Shown: positions 15,254 to 23,939, numbered from the stretch's first letter. The stretch is DNA of 64,000 nucleotides from an uncultured Clostridia bacterium (GCA_947623205.1 CANQGM010000007.1:54670-118669), one strand, 5' to 3'. Notes: generated by a model not told the origin, from the sequence alone. Numbers and translations are program-made.

Positions 15254-17537
15254 GCGGCTCCGATACTTTTAATGTATTATCTTCACAATAATGACAACTG
15301 GGTCCAAGTTTTACACTATGTTTCCTGCAAATAGATTGAACTGCACGAACTATTTCAAGTAATTCAGCATCCGAGGGAGGTAACAAATAATCTAACGGTG
15401 TTCCTGCAATCGGTTTAAAAAGAGATAATATAGGAGATACCCCTATCCTGCAAATCTCCTCTATACCTGAAAGCAAAGAATCCTTTGGTTCTAGTCCTAC
15501 AATGAATATGCTTCTGACATTTCCAGATTTACCCCAGATTTCCACAGCGTTTCTTAATGCTGTTAGATATGTTGCAATAGGTATTAATCCCTTTCCCGGC
15601 ATATATTTTTTTGCAATCTGACGATTAAAAATTTCTATATTAAAAGTAACTTCTGTTATGCCAGCCTCTTTTAATTGATGTAATATTTGTTTATCTGTAA
15701 TCGGCAGAGACATTAGATTAATAGGATATTTATTTTTTTTGCGAATATATTTTGCGATTTTGCAAACAAAATCATAGTCATTATTTAAGGGGTTGGATCC
15801 TCCGCCAATTAAATAATGCTTAATGCTTTTACAGTCATCATAAGCATCGATAGCCTCTGTTATATATTCAATAGATAATTCTCTATCATCCCTGTCGATG
15901 TCACAAAATCCACAGCCACAGCCCATACTCTTATAGTTGCATCCAAATCTATGATATATTCTTAATCTATCATTACCGAGGTATGTAAAATCGCTTAAAA
16001 TTAGCTTAGCATCAGCAGTTTTTCTATTTGAAATTAAATTGATGCCTCTTACTTTAACATCTGATATAATATTACTTCCATAATAAAGATAAAGCTTACC
16101 GTTATCTCGGAGTTTAATAATAAATGGACTAAGCTGAGATAGATTTGCTTGATAGGGAACACTAAAATAATACTTATTTCCTATTATCATATCAATTGCA
16201 TCAAATTCTTCGCAATTTACGCCTTCTGCATTATTCAAAAAGCACAGAGTGTTATTATCTATGATAACTCCGTGAGAAAGTAGCATAATCTTTAATTCTA
16301 AGATATCGCTCTGTGATTGATTCCCAATTAATGTATCCTCGATACATAGATTCGGATGAACAATCAAATTATAATCATGTGAAATTGCGCTAATGTTTTT
16401 TGAGAAAACCAACTTATATAGATATGTCCCTTCCTCCAGTGTATCTTGCCAAGAAAGGTTATCATCAATCAGTTTAATGTCCTTAAATGAATTAGCTTGC
16501 TCAAAAAGATGACGCAGCAAATTATCGTTTTTTTTCGAGTAAATAGCTTTATAGTAACTGTAGTTTACATCTAAATTGATGTTATAAGTGGGGTAGGTGT
16601 TATTAAATGCCTCCAGATGAAATCTCTGCATACTGTAATTCTCATTAACATTACTTATTGAGTCGTTTATTAAGAAAGTTGATGATTGAAACCTTGGATT
16701 TATTTCTGAAAAGTATACATTAGTCGGAGTGGTAATATAATCTATTCCGCAGATTCCCAGATACCCGCTTCTGCGTAATCTTTCACCGATTAATTTTGAG
16801 TAACGAAGGATTTTCTCTTTTATTGGAGTAGGCAAATACTTATAAGCAATGAAATCAGCACCTTTATATTCAAAATTGAATGAGTCTGGATTTAGTTCAA
16901 TTAATTGTATGGAAGCAGGAAACAATAACACTTCTTTTGCGTATACTACTAAATGAATATTGACAGAAATGTTATTCTTGATATATGGAGTCAATGAATA
17001 TATCCTATTAGCATCAATTTTGGAAACAACCAAATTCCAGCTTTGTTCTGTTAATAGCCACGTCTCAGAGCCGCCACACGAATACTCTCCTTGAAGGACG
17101 TAATTATTCTTCATTAATGAATTACGCATATCAAGTACACGCTGACCGTAACAAACCTCATTTTGAAGAACAGGGACTTCATTACCTAACCATTCACGGC
17201 ATTTAAACTTATTGTCCCATAAATCCAGTTTTCGAGCATCCATATATCCGATAAGATGTGATGTCAGCAATTCACTGTAATGTACAGCATCCATTGGGTA
17301 ATACAAAACAAATTGGGCATTTGGATATCTTTCAATAATATTTTCCGCCTTGCGGTTAACAAAGTCAAACCAGATATCTATATCTTCATTATAGTCAAAC
17401 CTAGTTTTATACTGCTTATCTAACGCAAAGTTTCCATTAAGATTAGAACCAAATATAGTAATTGAACCTAAAAAAATGTTAGATGTGTTTTTTATCTCTG
17501 ATTCTTGAATACCTATCCAAAAAAGTTGATTAATCAT
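15234..17537 (-). CDS. ATP-grasp / radical SAM fusion protein (operon B)
   Basis: 767 residues. The N-terminal roughly 330 are ATP-grasp-like, with the family's metal/ATP end motif in GICGIDYI...YFSEINPRFQSST. A middle region of about 200 residues is unassigned. The C-terminal roughly 240 look radical SAM: a cysteine cluster in GCNYKSMGCGCGFCDIDRDD (C-x6-C-x-C-x2-C, not classical C-x3-C-x2-C), then LIGGGSNPL in the place of the GGE motif, and TPLDYLLPPS. A further cysteine pair lies near the end in SCHYCEDNT. Chemistry and substrate are unknown; ATP-grasp plus radical SAM suggests peptide or small-molecule modification. It overlaps the upstream gene by 8 bp, so they are co-translated. Confidence 0.75.
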   Translation of the reverse strand: MINQLFWIGIQESEIKNTSNIFLGSITIFGSNLNGNFALDKQYKTRFDYNEDIDIWFDFVNRKAENIIERYPNAQFVLYYPMDAVHYSELLTSHLIGYMDARKLDLWDNKFKCREWLGNEVPVLQNEVCYGQRVLDMRNSLMKNNYVLQGEYSCGGSETWLLTEQSWNLVVSKIDANRIYSLTPYIKNNISVNIHLVVYAKEVLLFPASIQLIELNPDSFNFEYKGADFIAYKYLPTPIKEKILRYSKLIGERLRRSGYLGICGIDYITTPTNVYFSEINPRFQSSTFLINDSISNVNENYSMQRFHLEAFNNTYPTYNINLDVNYSYYKAIYSKKNDNLLRHLFEQANSFKDIKLIDDNLSWQDTLEEGTYLYKLVFSKNISAISHDYNLIVHPNLCIEDTLIGNQSQSDILELKIMLLSHGVIIDNNTLCFLNNAEGVNCEEFDAIDMIIGNKYYFSVPYQANLSQLSPFIIKLRDNGKLYLYYGSNIISDVKVRGINLISNRKTADAKLILSDFTYLGNDRLRIYHRFGCNYKSMGCGCGFCDIDRDDRELSIEYITEAIDAYDDCKSIKHYLIGGGSNPLNNDYDFVCKIAKYIRKKNKYPINLMSLPITDKQILHQLKEAGITEVTFNIEIFNRQIAKKYMPGKGLIPIATYLTALRNAVEIWGKSGNVRSIFIVGLEPKDSLLSGIEEICRIGVSPILSLFKPIAGTPLDYLLPPSDAELLEIVRAVQSICRKHSVKLGPSCHYCEDNTLKVSEPPKTSQL

Positions 17538-18636
17538 TTATTTCACCTTTATTTTCTATTCCAAAATCTAAAACAATTTGATTGAATAGTTTTTGATAGT
17601 TTTCTTCGAAATTACTGTCAGGTTGTTTGAGACCACCTTTTACTGCTGTCAAGCACTCACATGCAGACTGACTCATCAAATTTGATATAAGTAATTTTCG
17701 CTCTTTAACTTCATCTGTTCTAAGAAAATTTTGGAAGAACTTGTTCAATATAGGCTTACATATTCTGCAAGCTTGGGGCATTATGGTAGGACTATCTTTT
17801 GAATATGATTCATCTCGGTTACCGTACCAAGCAATAATGATTTCTTGTAACGCTTTGTCCGAAAGCTTATCCAATAATATCACAACCAGCCATAAGGAAA
17901 TTGGTGTATAAACCTTTTTGTCATACATATATCGTAAAAAGGTAAAATATTTAATATTCAAAGGGAACAAAACAGGAGAACATCCTTGACACACAACCCA
18001 TTCAATTGTATTTATTGCGTCATCAATCTGCTGCTTGGGGCTTAGAAAAGGTAAACCTAACATAATATTTATTTCAATATTATAGTTATATTTCTTAATT
18101 AGTTGTATCGTAGAAAGATATTCTTTGATACTAATTCCTTTCATAAATAAAGCATCTTGATACTTTGGATTTATGGTTTCTAATCCCATTTCTATTGTAA
18201 TAGGTTTCTCAACAATCCGGTTAATTAAATCTAACTTATCTTTTGTTACATCCTTGTAATGAGTCTCTATAATAATATTGGGAATAGAGCTTTTTTGCGC
18301 TTCTATTAGAATAGCTGTTAATATTTCAGTCGAGATTTGATAAGAATCCAAAATACTTCCATTCGTGCATAGTAGCAAATAATCAATATTTTCTGTATAC
18401 TCTGCTAAAATAGCTTTCATCTCTCTGATATATTCCTCAAGCGAGCCCATTTGATGCATGTAACCATAATCACACATTAAACAGGATCCGCTTAAATCAT
18501 TTTTGCATTGTTTGCTCAGAAAACCAATTTCTAATAAATCGCCTGATCTAAATATTGAGCATAACACTTTGGTTGATAAACAAGGACGTTTATTTCTAAT
18601 TTGTTTATTAATCCTTTTAAGTGTAATTGTATCCAT
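17530..18636 (-). CDS. Radical SAM protein, RaSEA/Elp3-like cysteine motif (operon B)
   Basis: 368 residues. The cluster motif is CKNDLSGSCLMCDYGY (C-x7-C-x2-C), like the RaSEA (archaeosine synthase) and related radical SAM proteins rather than C-x3-C-x2-C. Supporting segments are IIIETHYKDVT, ITIEMGLETINPKYQ and NIMLGLPFLSPKQQ. Extra cysteines near the C-terminus (ACRICKP, ACEC) may bind a second cluster or metal. ATG 18636 has AGGAG 7-8 bp upstream, and only 33 bp separate the start from the right inverted repeat, so no room is left for a local promoter. It probably acts with the ATP-grasp/radical SAM partner. Archaeosine synthesis itself is not expected in a bacterium. Confidence 0.8.
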   Translation of the reverse strand: MDTITLKRINKQIRNKRPCLSTKVLCSIFRSGDLLEIGFLSKQCKNDLSGSCLMCDYGYMHQMGSLEEYIREMKAILAEYTENIDYLLLCTNGSILDSYQISTEILTAILIEAQKSSIPNIIIETHYKDVTKDKLDLINRIVEKPITIEMGLETINPKYQDALFMKGISIKEYLSTIQLIKKYNYNIEINIMLGLPFLSPKQQIDDAINTIEWVVCQGCSPVLFPLNIKYFTFLRYMYDKKVYTPISLWLVVILLDKLSDKALQEIIIAWYGNRDESYSKDSPTIMPQACRICKPILNKFFQNFLRTDEVKERKLLISNLMSQSACECLTAVKGGLKQPDSNFEENYQKLFNQIVLDFGIENKGEIND

Positions 18637-18669
18637 AATATCTCCTAAATTTAATTAGTTGTAATTGTT

Positions 18670-18693
18670 ATAATAGATAATTCCAAGTTATCC
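18670..18693 (-). repeat. Right 24-bp inverted repeat of the putative invertible segment
   Basis: Exact reverse complement of 12891-12914 (24 of 24). No consensus promoter is visible to its right in the leftward direction, so operon B appears to be without a strong promoter in the present orientation. Confidence 0.85.
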
Positions 18694-18935
18694 TTTATTA
18701 ATTTGGACTCTTTAAGGATGATTTGTATAGATAAATTTATAAAATGGGAGCATATATAGTATAGATACAATTAAAAATTATAGAGATAAATAATTTATTG
18801 TGTATATATTTTAATGTGTTGTAAATTTATAATATTAAACGCAACAGATGTTAGGACTACATTCTATTTTCAGAAAATGTTTCTAATATTTTTATTAGGT
18901 CTTTAAACTCTTTTATTTACTGGTCAATATGACTG

Positions 18936-18957
18936 TATAATCGTACGTTATAACGTA
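18936..18957 (+). promoter_or_regulatory. Possible promoter with 14-bp palindromic operator
   Basis: TATAAT (18936-18941) is followed 2 bp later by the perfect palindrome TACGTTATAACGTA (18944-18957), which would overlap the start point. The -35 is poor. It could control the recombinase module that starts at 19140. The rest of 18694-19051 is AT-rich with no other feature seen. Confidence 0.4.
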
Positions 18958-19051
18958 AAAGCATTTTAAAAATAGATTTAATAATGAGACACTCTTTAAA
19001 GCGTATTTTTTAAACCTATATGTAAAGTTAAATAGGTAATACTGACAAGCC

Positions 19052-19088
19052 CACCTAACATAAAATATGTTAGGTGATTTTTTATTTT
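19052..19088 (+). terminator. Rho-independent terminator
   Basis: CACCTAACATA (19052-19062), loop AAA, TATGTTAGGTG (19066-19076), then ATTTTTTATTTTG. A perfect 11-bp stem. It lies between the palindromic promoter and the next gene, so it may act as an attenuator in that leader. Confidence 0.75.
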
Positions 19089-19103
19089 GAGGAGACCAAA
19101 ACT

Positions 19104-19134
19104 CGCCTCCAAATTTCCGTATGGTGAGGAGGCG
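19104..19134 (+). promoter_or_regulatory. Hairpin sequestering the ribosome-binding site of the HTH/zinc-ribbon gene
   Basis: CGCCTCC (19104-19110) is complementary to GGAGGCG (19128-19134), which contains the Shine-Dalgarno of the gene at 19140. This is the second mobile-element gene in the window whose ribosome-binding site is paired by an upstream anti-SD arm. Confidence 0.55.
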
Positions 19135-19139
19135 TTATT

Positions 19140-19544
19140 ATGACAGACGTGCAGAAAGAACGAATTACATTTCTCCGCAATAAAGGTTTTGGTTATACTA
19201 CCATTGCTAATGACATGGGCATTTCAAAGGAAACTGTAAAAAGTTTTTGTCGGAGAAACGGCTTGGCTGGAACAATGGCACAAGACAAAATCGCAGATAA
19301 ATGCCGCGAATGCGGTAAAGAATTAAAACAGAAAAAAGGAATAAAGCGTCGTGTCTTTTGTTGCAAAGAGTGCCGCGTTAAGTGGTGGCACAGGCATCCC
19401 GAAAAAATCAATAGGCGGGCAGTCTACTCATTTGTTTGCGCATACTGCGGAAAAAGCTTTACTGCCTATGGCAACAGACACCGAAAATATTGTTGCCACG
19501 AGTGTTATATAAGTGACCGTTTCAAAGGCGGTGGAGCACATTAA
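19140..19544 (+). CDS. HTH and zinc-ribbon protein of recombinase module
   Basis: 134 residues. An N-terminal helix-turn-helix (residues about 1-40, GFGYTTIANDMGISKETVKSF) is followed by two C-x2-C type zinc-binding segments: CRECGKEL...CCKECR and CAYCGKSF...CCHEC. Proteins of this layout stand first in clostridial modules with a SHOCT-type small protein and tandem serine recombinases. It probably binds DNA and may direct or control recombination; the function is unproven. The next ORF begins before its stop. Confidence 0.75.
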   Translation: MTDVQKERITFLRNKGFGYTTIANDMGISKETVKSFCRRNGLAGTMAQDKIADKCRECGKELKQKKGIKRRVFCCKECRVKWWHRHPEKINRRAVYSFVCAYCGKSFTAYGNRHRKYCCHECYISDRFKGGGAH

Positions 19545-19722
19545 TAATGAGCAGTTCCGAGCCGAAAGGCTCTATCAGATGTCGCTTTTCATTGCAAAGA
19601 CTATGCTCGGAAAGGGCATAGTTTCCGAGGCTGAATACAGACAGATTGATACAATTCTTCTGGGAAAATATCGACCGATTTTGGGCTCACTGTTGGCGGG
19701 TAAGTCTTACATTCTATTTTGA
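19513..19722 (+). CDS. SHOCT-type small protein of recombinase module
   Basis: Up to 69 residues. The core EQFRAERLYQMSLFIAKTML followed by KGIVSEAEYRQIDTILLGKYRP matches the short SHOCT-like proteins that precede serine recombinases. The start is uncertain: GTG 19513 and GTG 19531 are in frame, while family homology begins at about Asn-Glu-Gln. A GGTGGAG site sits just before an ATT codon, which would be a rare start. It overlaps the upstream gene and lies 20 bp before the recombinase. Confidence 0.65.
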   Translation: MTVSKAVEHINNEQFRAERLYQMSLFIAKTMLGKGIVSEAEYRQIDTILLGKYRPILGSLLAGKSYILF

Positions 19723-19742
19723 TGTGCAGGAGGAATTGAGAT

Positions 19743-21134
19743 ATGTCAAAAAGTGTGATCACCATACCGGCAACACTTAATAAGTACACAGCCGCGCCAA
19801 TTAACGTCAAAAAAAAGCGCAAGGTCGCCGCCTATGCCCGCGTCTCCACCGACCATGAGGATCAGCTGACCAGCTACGAGGCACAGGTCGATTATTACAC
19901 TAACTACATAAAGAAACGTGACGATTGGGAGTTTGTATCAGTATACGCAGATGAAGGAATCACCGGCTGCAACACAAAAAAGCGTGACGGATTTAAACGC
20001 ATGGTGGAGGACGCCCTTAATGGGAGAATTGACCTCATTATAACCAAGTCAGTCAGTCGTTTTGCAAGAAACACCGTAGATAGCCTGACTACAATTCGAA
20101 ATCTGAAAGAACACGGGATAGAATGCTATTTTGAGAAAGAGAATATTTGGACGTTTGACGGCAAGGGTGAGTTGCTTTTGACCATAATGTCCTCTTTGGC
20201 GCAAGAGGAAAGCCGCTCTATTTCCGAAAACTGCAAATGGGGTCAGAGAAAACGATTTGCAGACGGAAAAGTGACTGTTCCGTTTAAAAGGTTCCTCGGT
20301 TATGACCGAGGTGAGGACGGTAATCTTATTGTTAATGAAAAACAGGCTGAAATAGTTCGCAGAATTTATGGAATGTTCCTTCAGGGGCATACACCGTATT
20401 CAATTGCCAAACAACTTATTAACGAGGGCATCCCAACACCGGGCGGCAAGGAAAAATGGGGTACATCTGTAATTAAAAGTATTCTGACTAATGAGAAGTA
20501 CAAAGGTGACGCCCTTTTACAGAAGGTGTACACAGTTGATTTTCTTTCCAAAAAGAAAAAAATCAACAAGGGCGAGGTGCCGCAGTATTATGTTGAGGGC
20601 AATCACGAGGCAATAATAGACCCATCTGTGTTCGATATGGTTCAAAAACAGATAGCAGAGCGCAATTCAGAAAAAAACCGTGTTAGCTGTGTTAGTATTT
20701 TTTCCGGCAAAATAAAATGCGGTGATTGTGGAAGCTGGTACGGCCCAAAGGTGTGGCATTCCAACGACAAATATCGCAGGAAAGTCTGGCGGTGTAATCA
20801 TAAATTCGATGACAGTAAAAAATGTTCCACACCGCATTTAAACGAAGAAGCCATTAAGAGGCTTTTCGTAAAGGCTGTTAACATTCTTTTTACAGAAAAG
20901 AATGAAATAATTGCTAATTTCCGTGACATCAATGATATGCTGTTTTGCAACTCCGATTTTGAAATGGGTAAACGGAAAAATTTTGAGCAGTTTTTATCTG
21001 AATTAAATAAACAGGAGGGATTGCTCTCCGAATTTGATGAGGATCTTTGGTATAGCCTTGTGGAGTTTGTCACGGTTTTTAATAAGGAAAAAATTATATT
21101 TACTTTTAAGGACGGAACGGAAATAAGAGTATAA
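19743..21134 (+). CDS. Large serine recombinase
   Basis: 463 residues. The catalytic resolvase domain has AAYARVSTDHEDQ (catalytic Ser), DEGITGCNTKKRDGF and KSVSRFARNTVDSL. The recombinase domain and zinc ribbon (CGDCGSWYGP...CNHKF, then C-S-T-P-H) follow. The family usually carries a coiled-coil of roughly 60-70 residues before the final EFDEDLWYSLVEFVTV. Here that stretch is reduced to a short linker (CNSDFEMGKRKNF), suggesting an internal deletion that may affect synapsis or directionality. All catalytic residues remain. AGGAGG precedes ATG 19743. Confidence 0.88.
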   Translation: MSKSVITIPATLNKYTAAPINVKKKRKVAAYARVSTDHEDQLTSYEAQVDYYTNYIKKRDDWEFVSVYADEGITGCNTKKRDGFKRMVEDALNGRIDLIITKSVSRFARNTVDSLTTIRNLKEHGIECYFEKENIWTFDGKGELLLTIMSSLAQEESRSISENCKWGQRKRFADGKVTVPFKRFLGYDRGEDGNLIVNEKQAEIVRRIYGMFLQGHTPYSIAKQLINEGIPTPGGKEKWGTSVIKSILTNEKYKGDALLQKVYTVDFLSKKKKINKGEVPQYYVEGNHEAIIDPSVFDMVQKQIAERNSEKNRVSCVSIFSGKIKCGDCGSWYGPKVWHSNDKYRRKVWRCNHKFDDSKKCSTPHLNEEAIKRLFVKAVNILFTEKNEIIANFRDINDMLFCNSDFEMGKRKNFEQFLSELNKQEGLLSEFDEDLWYSLVEFVTVFNKEKIIFTFKDGTEIRV

Positions 21135-21546
21135 AACAATTAAAATTATGTTGAAAAATATTAGATTTAATAAAATATACATTTAATTAAAAAGATAAAA
21201 TAAGATCCTCTGAAATAGAAAGTATAAATTGATTTTCCATTTTATATGTAATAAAATAACGTTGATAACTTGTATTCATAATAAAAATTTGATAATATTA
21301 AGTAGCACGGGAATTTTAATAAAAAAATGAATTGTGAGATTATTTCCATTTTTATTTATGGGTATAGTTGTAATTACTGCTATTTTTATAGGTATTAACT
21401 ATTTTTATTTTATTTCTCAATTGACGATATCTTTTTAGCGTATATCCACCGCCGCGTCTAAAATTATAGATTACGGTGCATATGACATGGCAGCGATAAA
21501 TAAAAATATTAAAAGATTTAAAATAATATTCTGCACGTTAGAAGAA

Positions 21547-21585
21547 CCCTCACAGGTCAAAGACCACGGCTGTGAGGGATTTTTT
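21547..21585 (+). terminator. Terminator in the 528-bp gap between two recombinase genes
   Basis: CCCTCACAG (21547-21555) pairs with CTGTGAGGG (21570-21578), followed by ATTTTTTGTG. The gap 21135-21662 is otherwise AT-rich. I see no gene in it and no trace of the missing cotJC half. Confidence 0.75.
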
Positions 21586-21662
21586 GTGTTTTTTAAATCT
21601 GAACCCTCCTTTTGAGATAAAATCAAAAAGTTTAGAGAAAAATCAAAATGTATAGGAGATAA

Positions 21663-23225
21663 TTAAATTGTATTATATCCTGCGTTTACATAGATGAGGG
21701 AATCAGCGGAACAAGCACAAAGAAACGTACTTCATTTAATAAAATGATTGATGATGCAAAGAAAAAAAAGTTTGATTTGATAATTACGAAAGAAATTTCA
21801 AGATTTGCCCGAAACACTCTTGACAGCATAGGATATACCCGAGAGCTTAAATTAATGGGTATTGGTGTAATTTTTATGAATGATAATATAAATACCCTTG
21901 ACCCAGATTCAGAACTGCGACTGACGATTATGTCATCAATAGCACAGGAGGAGAGCAGAAAAACTTCTGAACGTGTAAAGTGGGGACAGCGCAGAATGAT
22001 GGAACAGGGAGTTGTGTTCGGCAGAGATATGCTCGGCTATGATGTAAGAGGCGGTAAGTTGTATATAAATGAAAAGGGTGCAGAAACAGTCAGGCTTATC
22101 TATCACAAGTTTCTTAATGAAGGAAAAGGCACTCACGTTATCGCAAAGGAACTTTATGAAGCAGGGATAAAAACCTCAACTTACATGAATGACTGGTCAT
22201 ATACAGTCATTCTCAGAATACTTAAAAATGAAAAATACTGTGGCGATTTGATTCAGCAAAAAACCTATACGCCCGATTATCTATCACACAGCAAAAAGTA
22301 CAACAAGGGGGAGGTTGAGTTTGTCACGATTCGTAATCATCATGAGCCTATTATTTCAAGAGAAATCTTTGAGGCAACTCAACGTGAGCTTAAACGTAGA
22401 AAAAACCTGCACGGAGCAAAAAACGGTTTTGCAAACAGATATGCTTTGTCTGGCAAAATAATTTGCGGCGTGTGTGGCTCAAGCTTTATTCATCGCACAA
22501 AAATATCTAAAAATGGTAATAAAAACGAATGTTGGGTATGTGTTCAAAGTCATAAGTACGGCAGGGAACACATTAACAAGAACAACGAAAAAGTTGGTTG
22601 CTCCAATGGCTCGATCAAAGAAAAGGATATTCGTTCAATTTTACAACAAATTATTTCAAGTGCACTTACAGACCAAAACGGAATTACAGACAGTGTTATT
22701 GCAACAGTTTCGGAGACGATGAATTTCAAAAGTAACAAGAACAATAATACTTATTTTGAGAATGAAATCAAAAAGGTTGAAAATAAAATGCAAAGGCTTC
22801 TTGATTTGTACCTGTCTGAAGATATTGGAGCTTCAGATTACCGCAAAACATATGATCGCTTAAAATCAGAACATAAAAATTTACTTCAAAATCTTCAAAA
22901 AGAAAAGGTCCACGGCACAATACCCGAGGACAATGAAAAAATACTTTATGATATTAAAAACTATGTAGACTTAATTATAACAGGTAAAAATTGGGACGAA
23001 ACGTTCTATCGAAATATTGTAAAAAAAATTATAATAAATAGAAATCGTGAAATTGATATTTATTTAAATTTAATACCCTATAAATTTACTTCAAAAATTC
23101 TCTGCGGTAAATCTGAAATAAATAAATATATAAGAAATAACGAAATAGTTTCCAACCAAGTTACCTCAGAGCCTATATCGGTAAGTGTACCTTTAAGTTC
23201 GGGCAGCGGCATAGTAAAACGCTGA
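21663..23225 (+). pseudogene. Serine recombinase lacking its catalytic N-terminus
   Basis: The frame is open from 21663 and already reads CVYIDEGISGTSTKKRTSF, the middle of a resolvase domain. The segment with the catalytic Ser (R-V-S-T/S) is absent, and no start codon with a proper site precedes it, although AGGAG at 21655-21659 remains. SRFARN, the recombinase domain and the zinc ribbon CGVCGSSF are intact. This looks like an N-terminal deletion, so the track protein (from Met 21744) should be inactive. The last roughly 20 codons (about 23165-23225) lie on the opposite strand of cotJC, so the stop codon is supplied by the invaded gene. Confidence 0.85.
23160..23170. mobile_element. Right junction (attachment site) of the recombinase element inside cotJC
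   Basis: CotJC homology, read on the minus strand, is continuous through DIGSE (Glu codon at 23165-23167) and then changes abruptly to VTWLET. The crossover thus lies close to 23164, around ACCTCAGA. The recombinase frame crosses it. The matching left junction with the rest of cotJC is not seen between 7.7 and 23 kb. Confidence 0.65.
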
Positions 23226-23356
23226 CTTAAATATCTCAGTGAGGCTGCTAATTCACCATCAGGTCCTCCATACTGTGTGATAATAATTTTTGCAAGTTTG
23301 GGGTTTGTCTGTTTAATGTTTACAGGGTATTGCAGCTTTTTTTCATATACAAACAT
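23165..23356 (-). pseudogene. cotJC: CotJC, manganese-catalase-like spore coat protein, 3'-truncated
   Basis: The first 64 residues are clear CotJC/Mn-catalase: FVYEKKLQYPV, ITQYGGPDGELAASLRYLSQRF and LTDIGSE. A full protein has about 190 residues, including the E-x-x-H metal ligands, which would follow immediately. The track ORF continues with 28 unrelated residues from the mobile element. The start sits at the cotJB stop, in the normal cotJABC order. The missing part should lie at the other end of the element, unless it has been deleted. Confidence 0.85.
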
Positions 23357-23610
23357 TAGTTATCCTCCTCTTTTTCCCAAGGCCATGGTCCTTTGATCCA
23401 GCGCCATTGATTTGTGCTTGACATATTTTTTGTAAGGGGACCAAACTTTGTCTCAAATTCTTTGACAAACGGCGCAAGAGTCTCACGATATTCTTTCATT
23501 TTTTCAAGTGTTTTTGTGTCGTTTGGATGGGTGTCCAAAAACAACTGCAAATCAAGCATTGCAAACTGGTAAGTTGATATTTTTTTAAGCAGTATTTCTC
23601 TTTCAGTCAA
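23356..23610 (-). CDS. cotJB: Spore coat protein CotJB
   Basis: About 84 residues from TTG 23610, which has GGTGG upstream and overlaps cotJA by 8 bp; the track start at 23634 would overlap it by 32. The core LQLFLDTHPNDTKTLEKMKEY and the ending WRWIKGPWPWE are typical of CotJB. It works with CotJA and CotJC in the inner coat of endospores and is normally transcribed under SigE. Its 3' end abuts the truncated cotJC. Confidence 0.88.
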   Translation of the reverse strand: MTEREILLKKISTYQFAMLDLQLFLDTHPNDTKTLEKMKEYRETLAPFVKEFETKFGPLTKNMSSTNQWRWIKGPWPWEKEEDN

Positions 23611-23803
23611 GATTACCACCACATTTGCTGCCATAGAACGGTTTGTTCAGCGACGGATACATTGTGCCGGAGGCAAATCCCTGTACAGGTGTATATGTCT
23701 TTGGATCATTTTGCTGAAACGGAACATAAGCCATAGCTTCGGAAGTTTTTTCAGGAAATCTGGGAATTCCGTATTTTTCTTTAATTATTTCATTAATTTC
23801 CAA
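23603..23803 (-). CDS. cotJA: Spore coat protein CotJA
   Basis: 66 residues from TTG 23803, which has AAAGGAG 8 bp upstream. The segment AYVPFQQ...YTPVQGFASGTMYPSLNKPF is the CotJA signature with its Pro and Tyr-rich start. First gene of cotJABC. On the minus strand upstream, CATATAAT occurs near 23850, resembling a SigE -10, but no convincing -35 stands at the right distance. Confidence 0.8.
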   Translation of the reverse strand: MEINEIIKEKYGIPRFPEKTSEAMAYVPFQQNDPKTYTPVQGFASGTMYPSLNKPFYGSKCGGNLD

Positions 23804-23939
23804 AATTCATTCTCCTTTCAAATTTGTGAGCCTTTTAACTCTTTACATTATATGCATTAATATTTCGGTTGTTAAGAATACCGTGTATGCACAAAAGATT
23901 GATTTATGTGTTTTTAAGTTTAAAATAATGGTTAATTTA

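Larger units (their letters stand above)
12915..18669. other. Putative invertible two-operon segment
   Basis: About 5.75 kb bounded by the perfect inverted repeat. Operon A (13039, 14498) reads right from the left repeat. Operon B (17530, 15234) reads left from the right repeat. They meet tail to tail with a 20-bp overlap. The strong promoter lies outside the left repeat and the recombinase gene beside it. In the given orientation operon A is connected to the promoter; inversion would connect operon B, whose start codon lies only 33 bp inside the right repeat. Inversion itself is inferred and not shown. Confidence 0.55.

Noticed and set aside
12891-18693. Reading the 24-bp inverted repeats as transposon terminal repeats
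   Set aside because: No transposase lies between them, no target duplication is visible outside, and each repeat holds an internal recombinase-like core. The inversion model fits better, though it is not proven.
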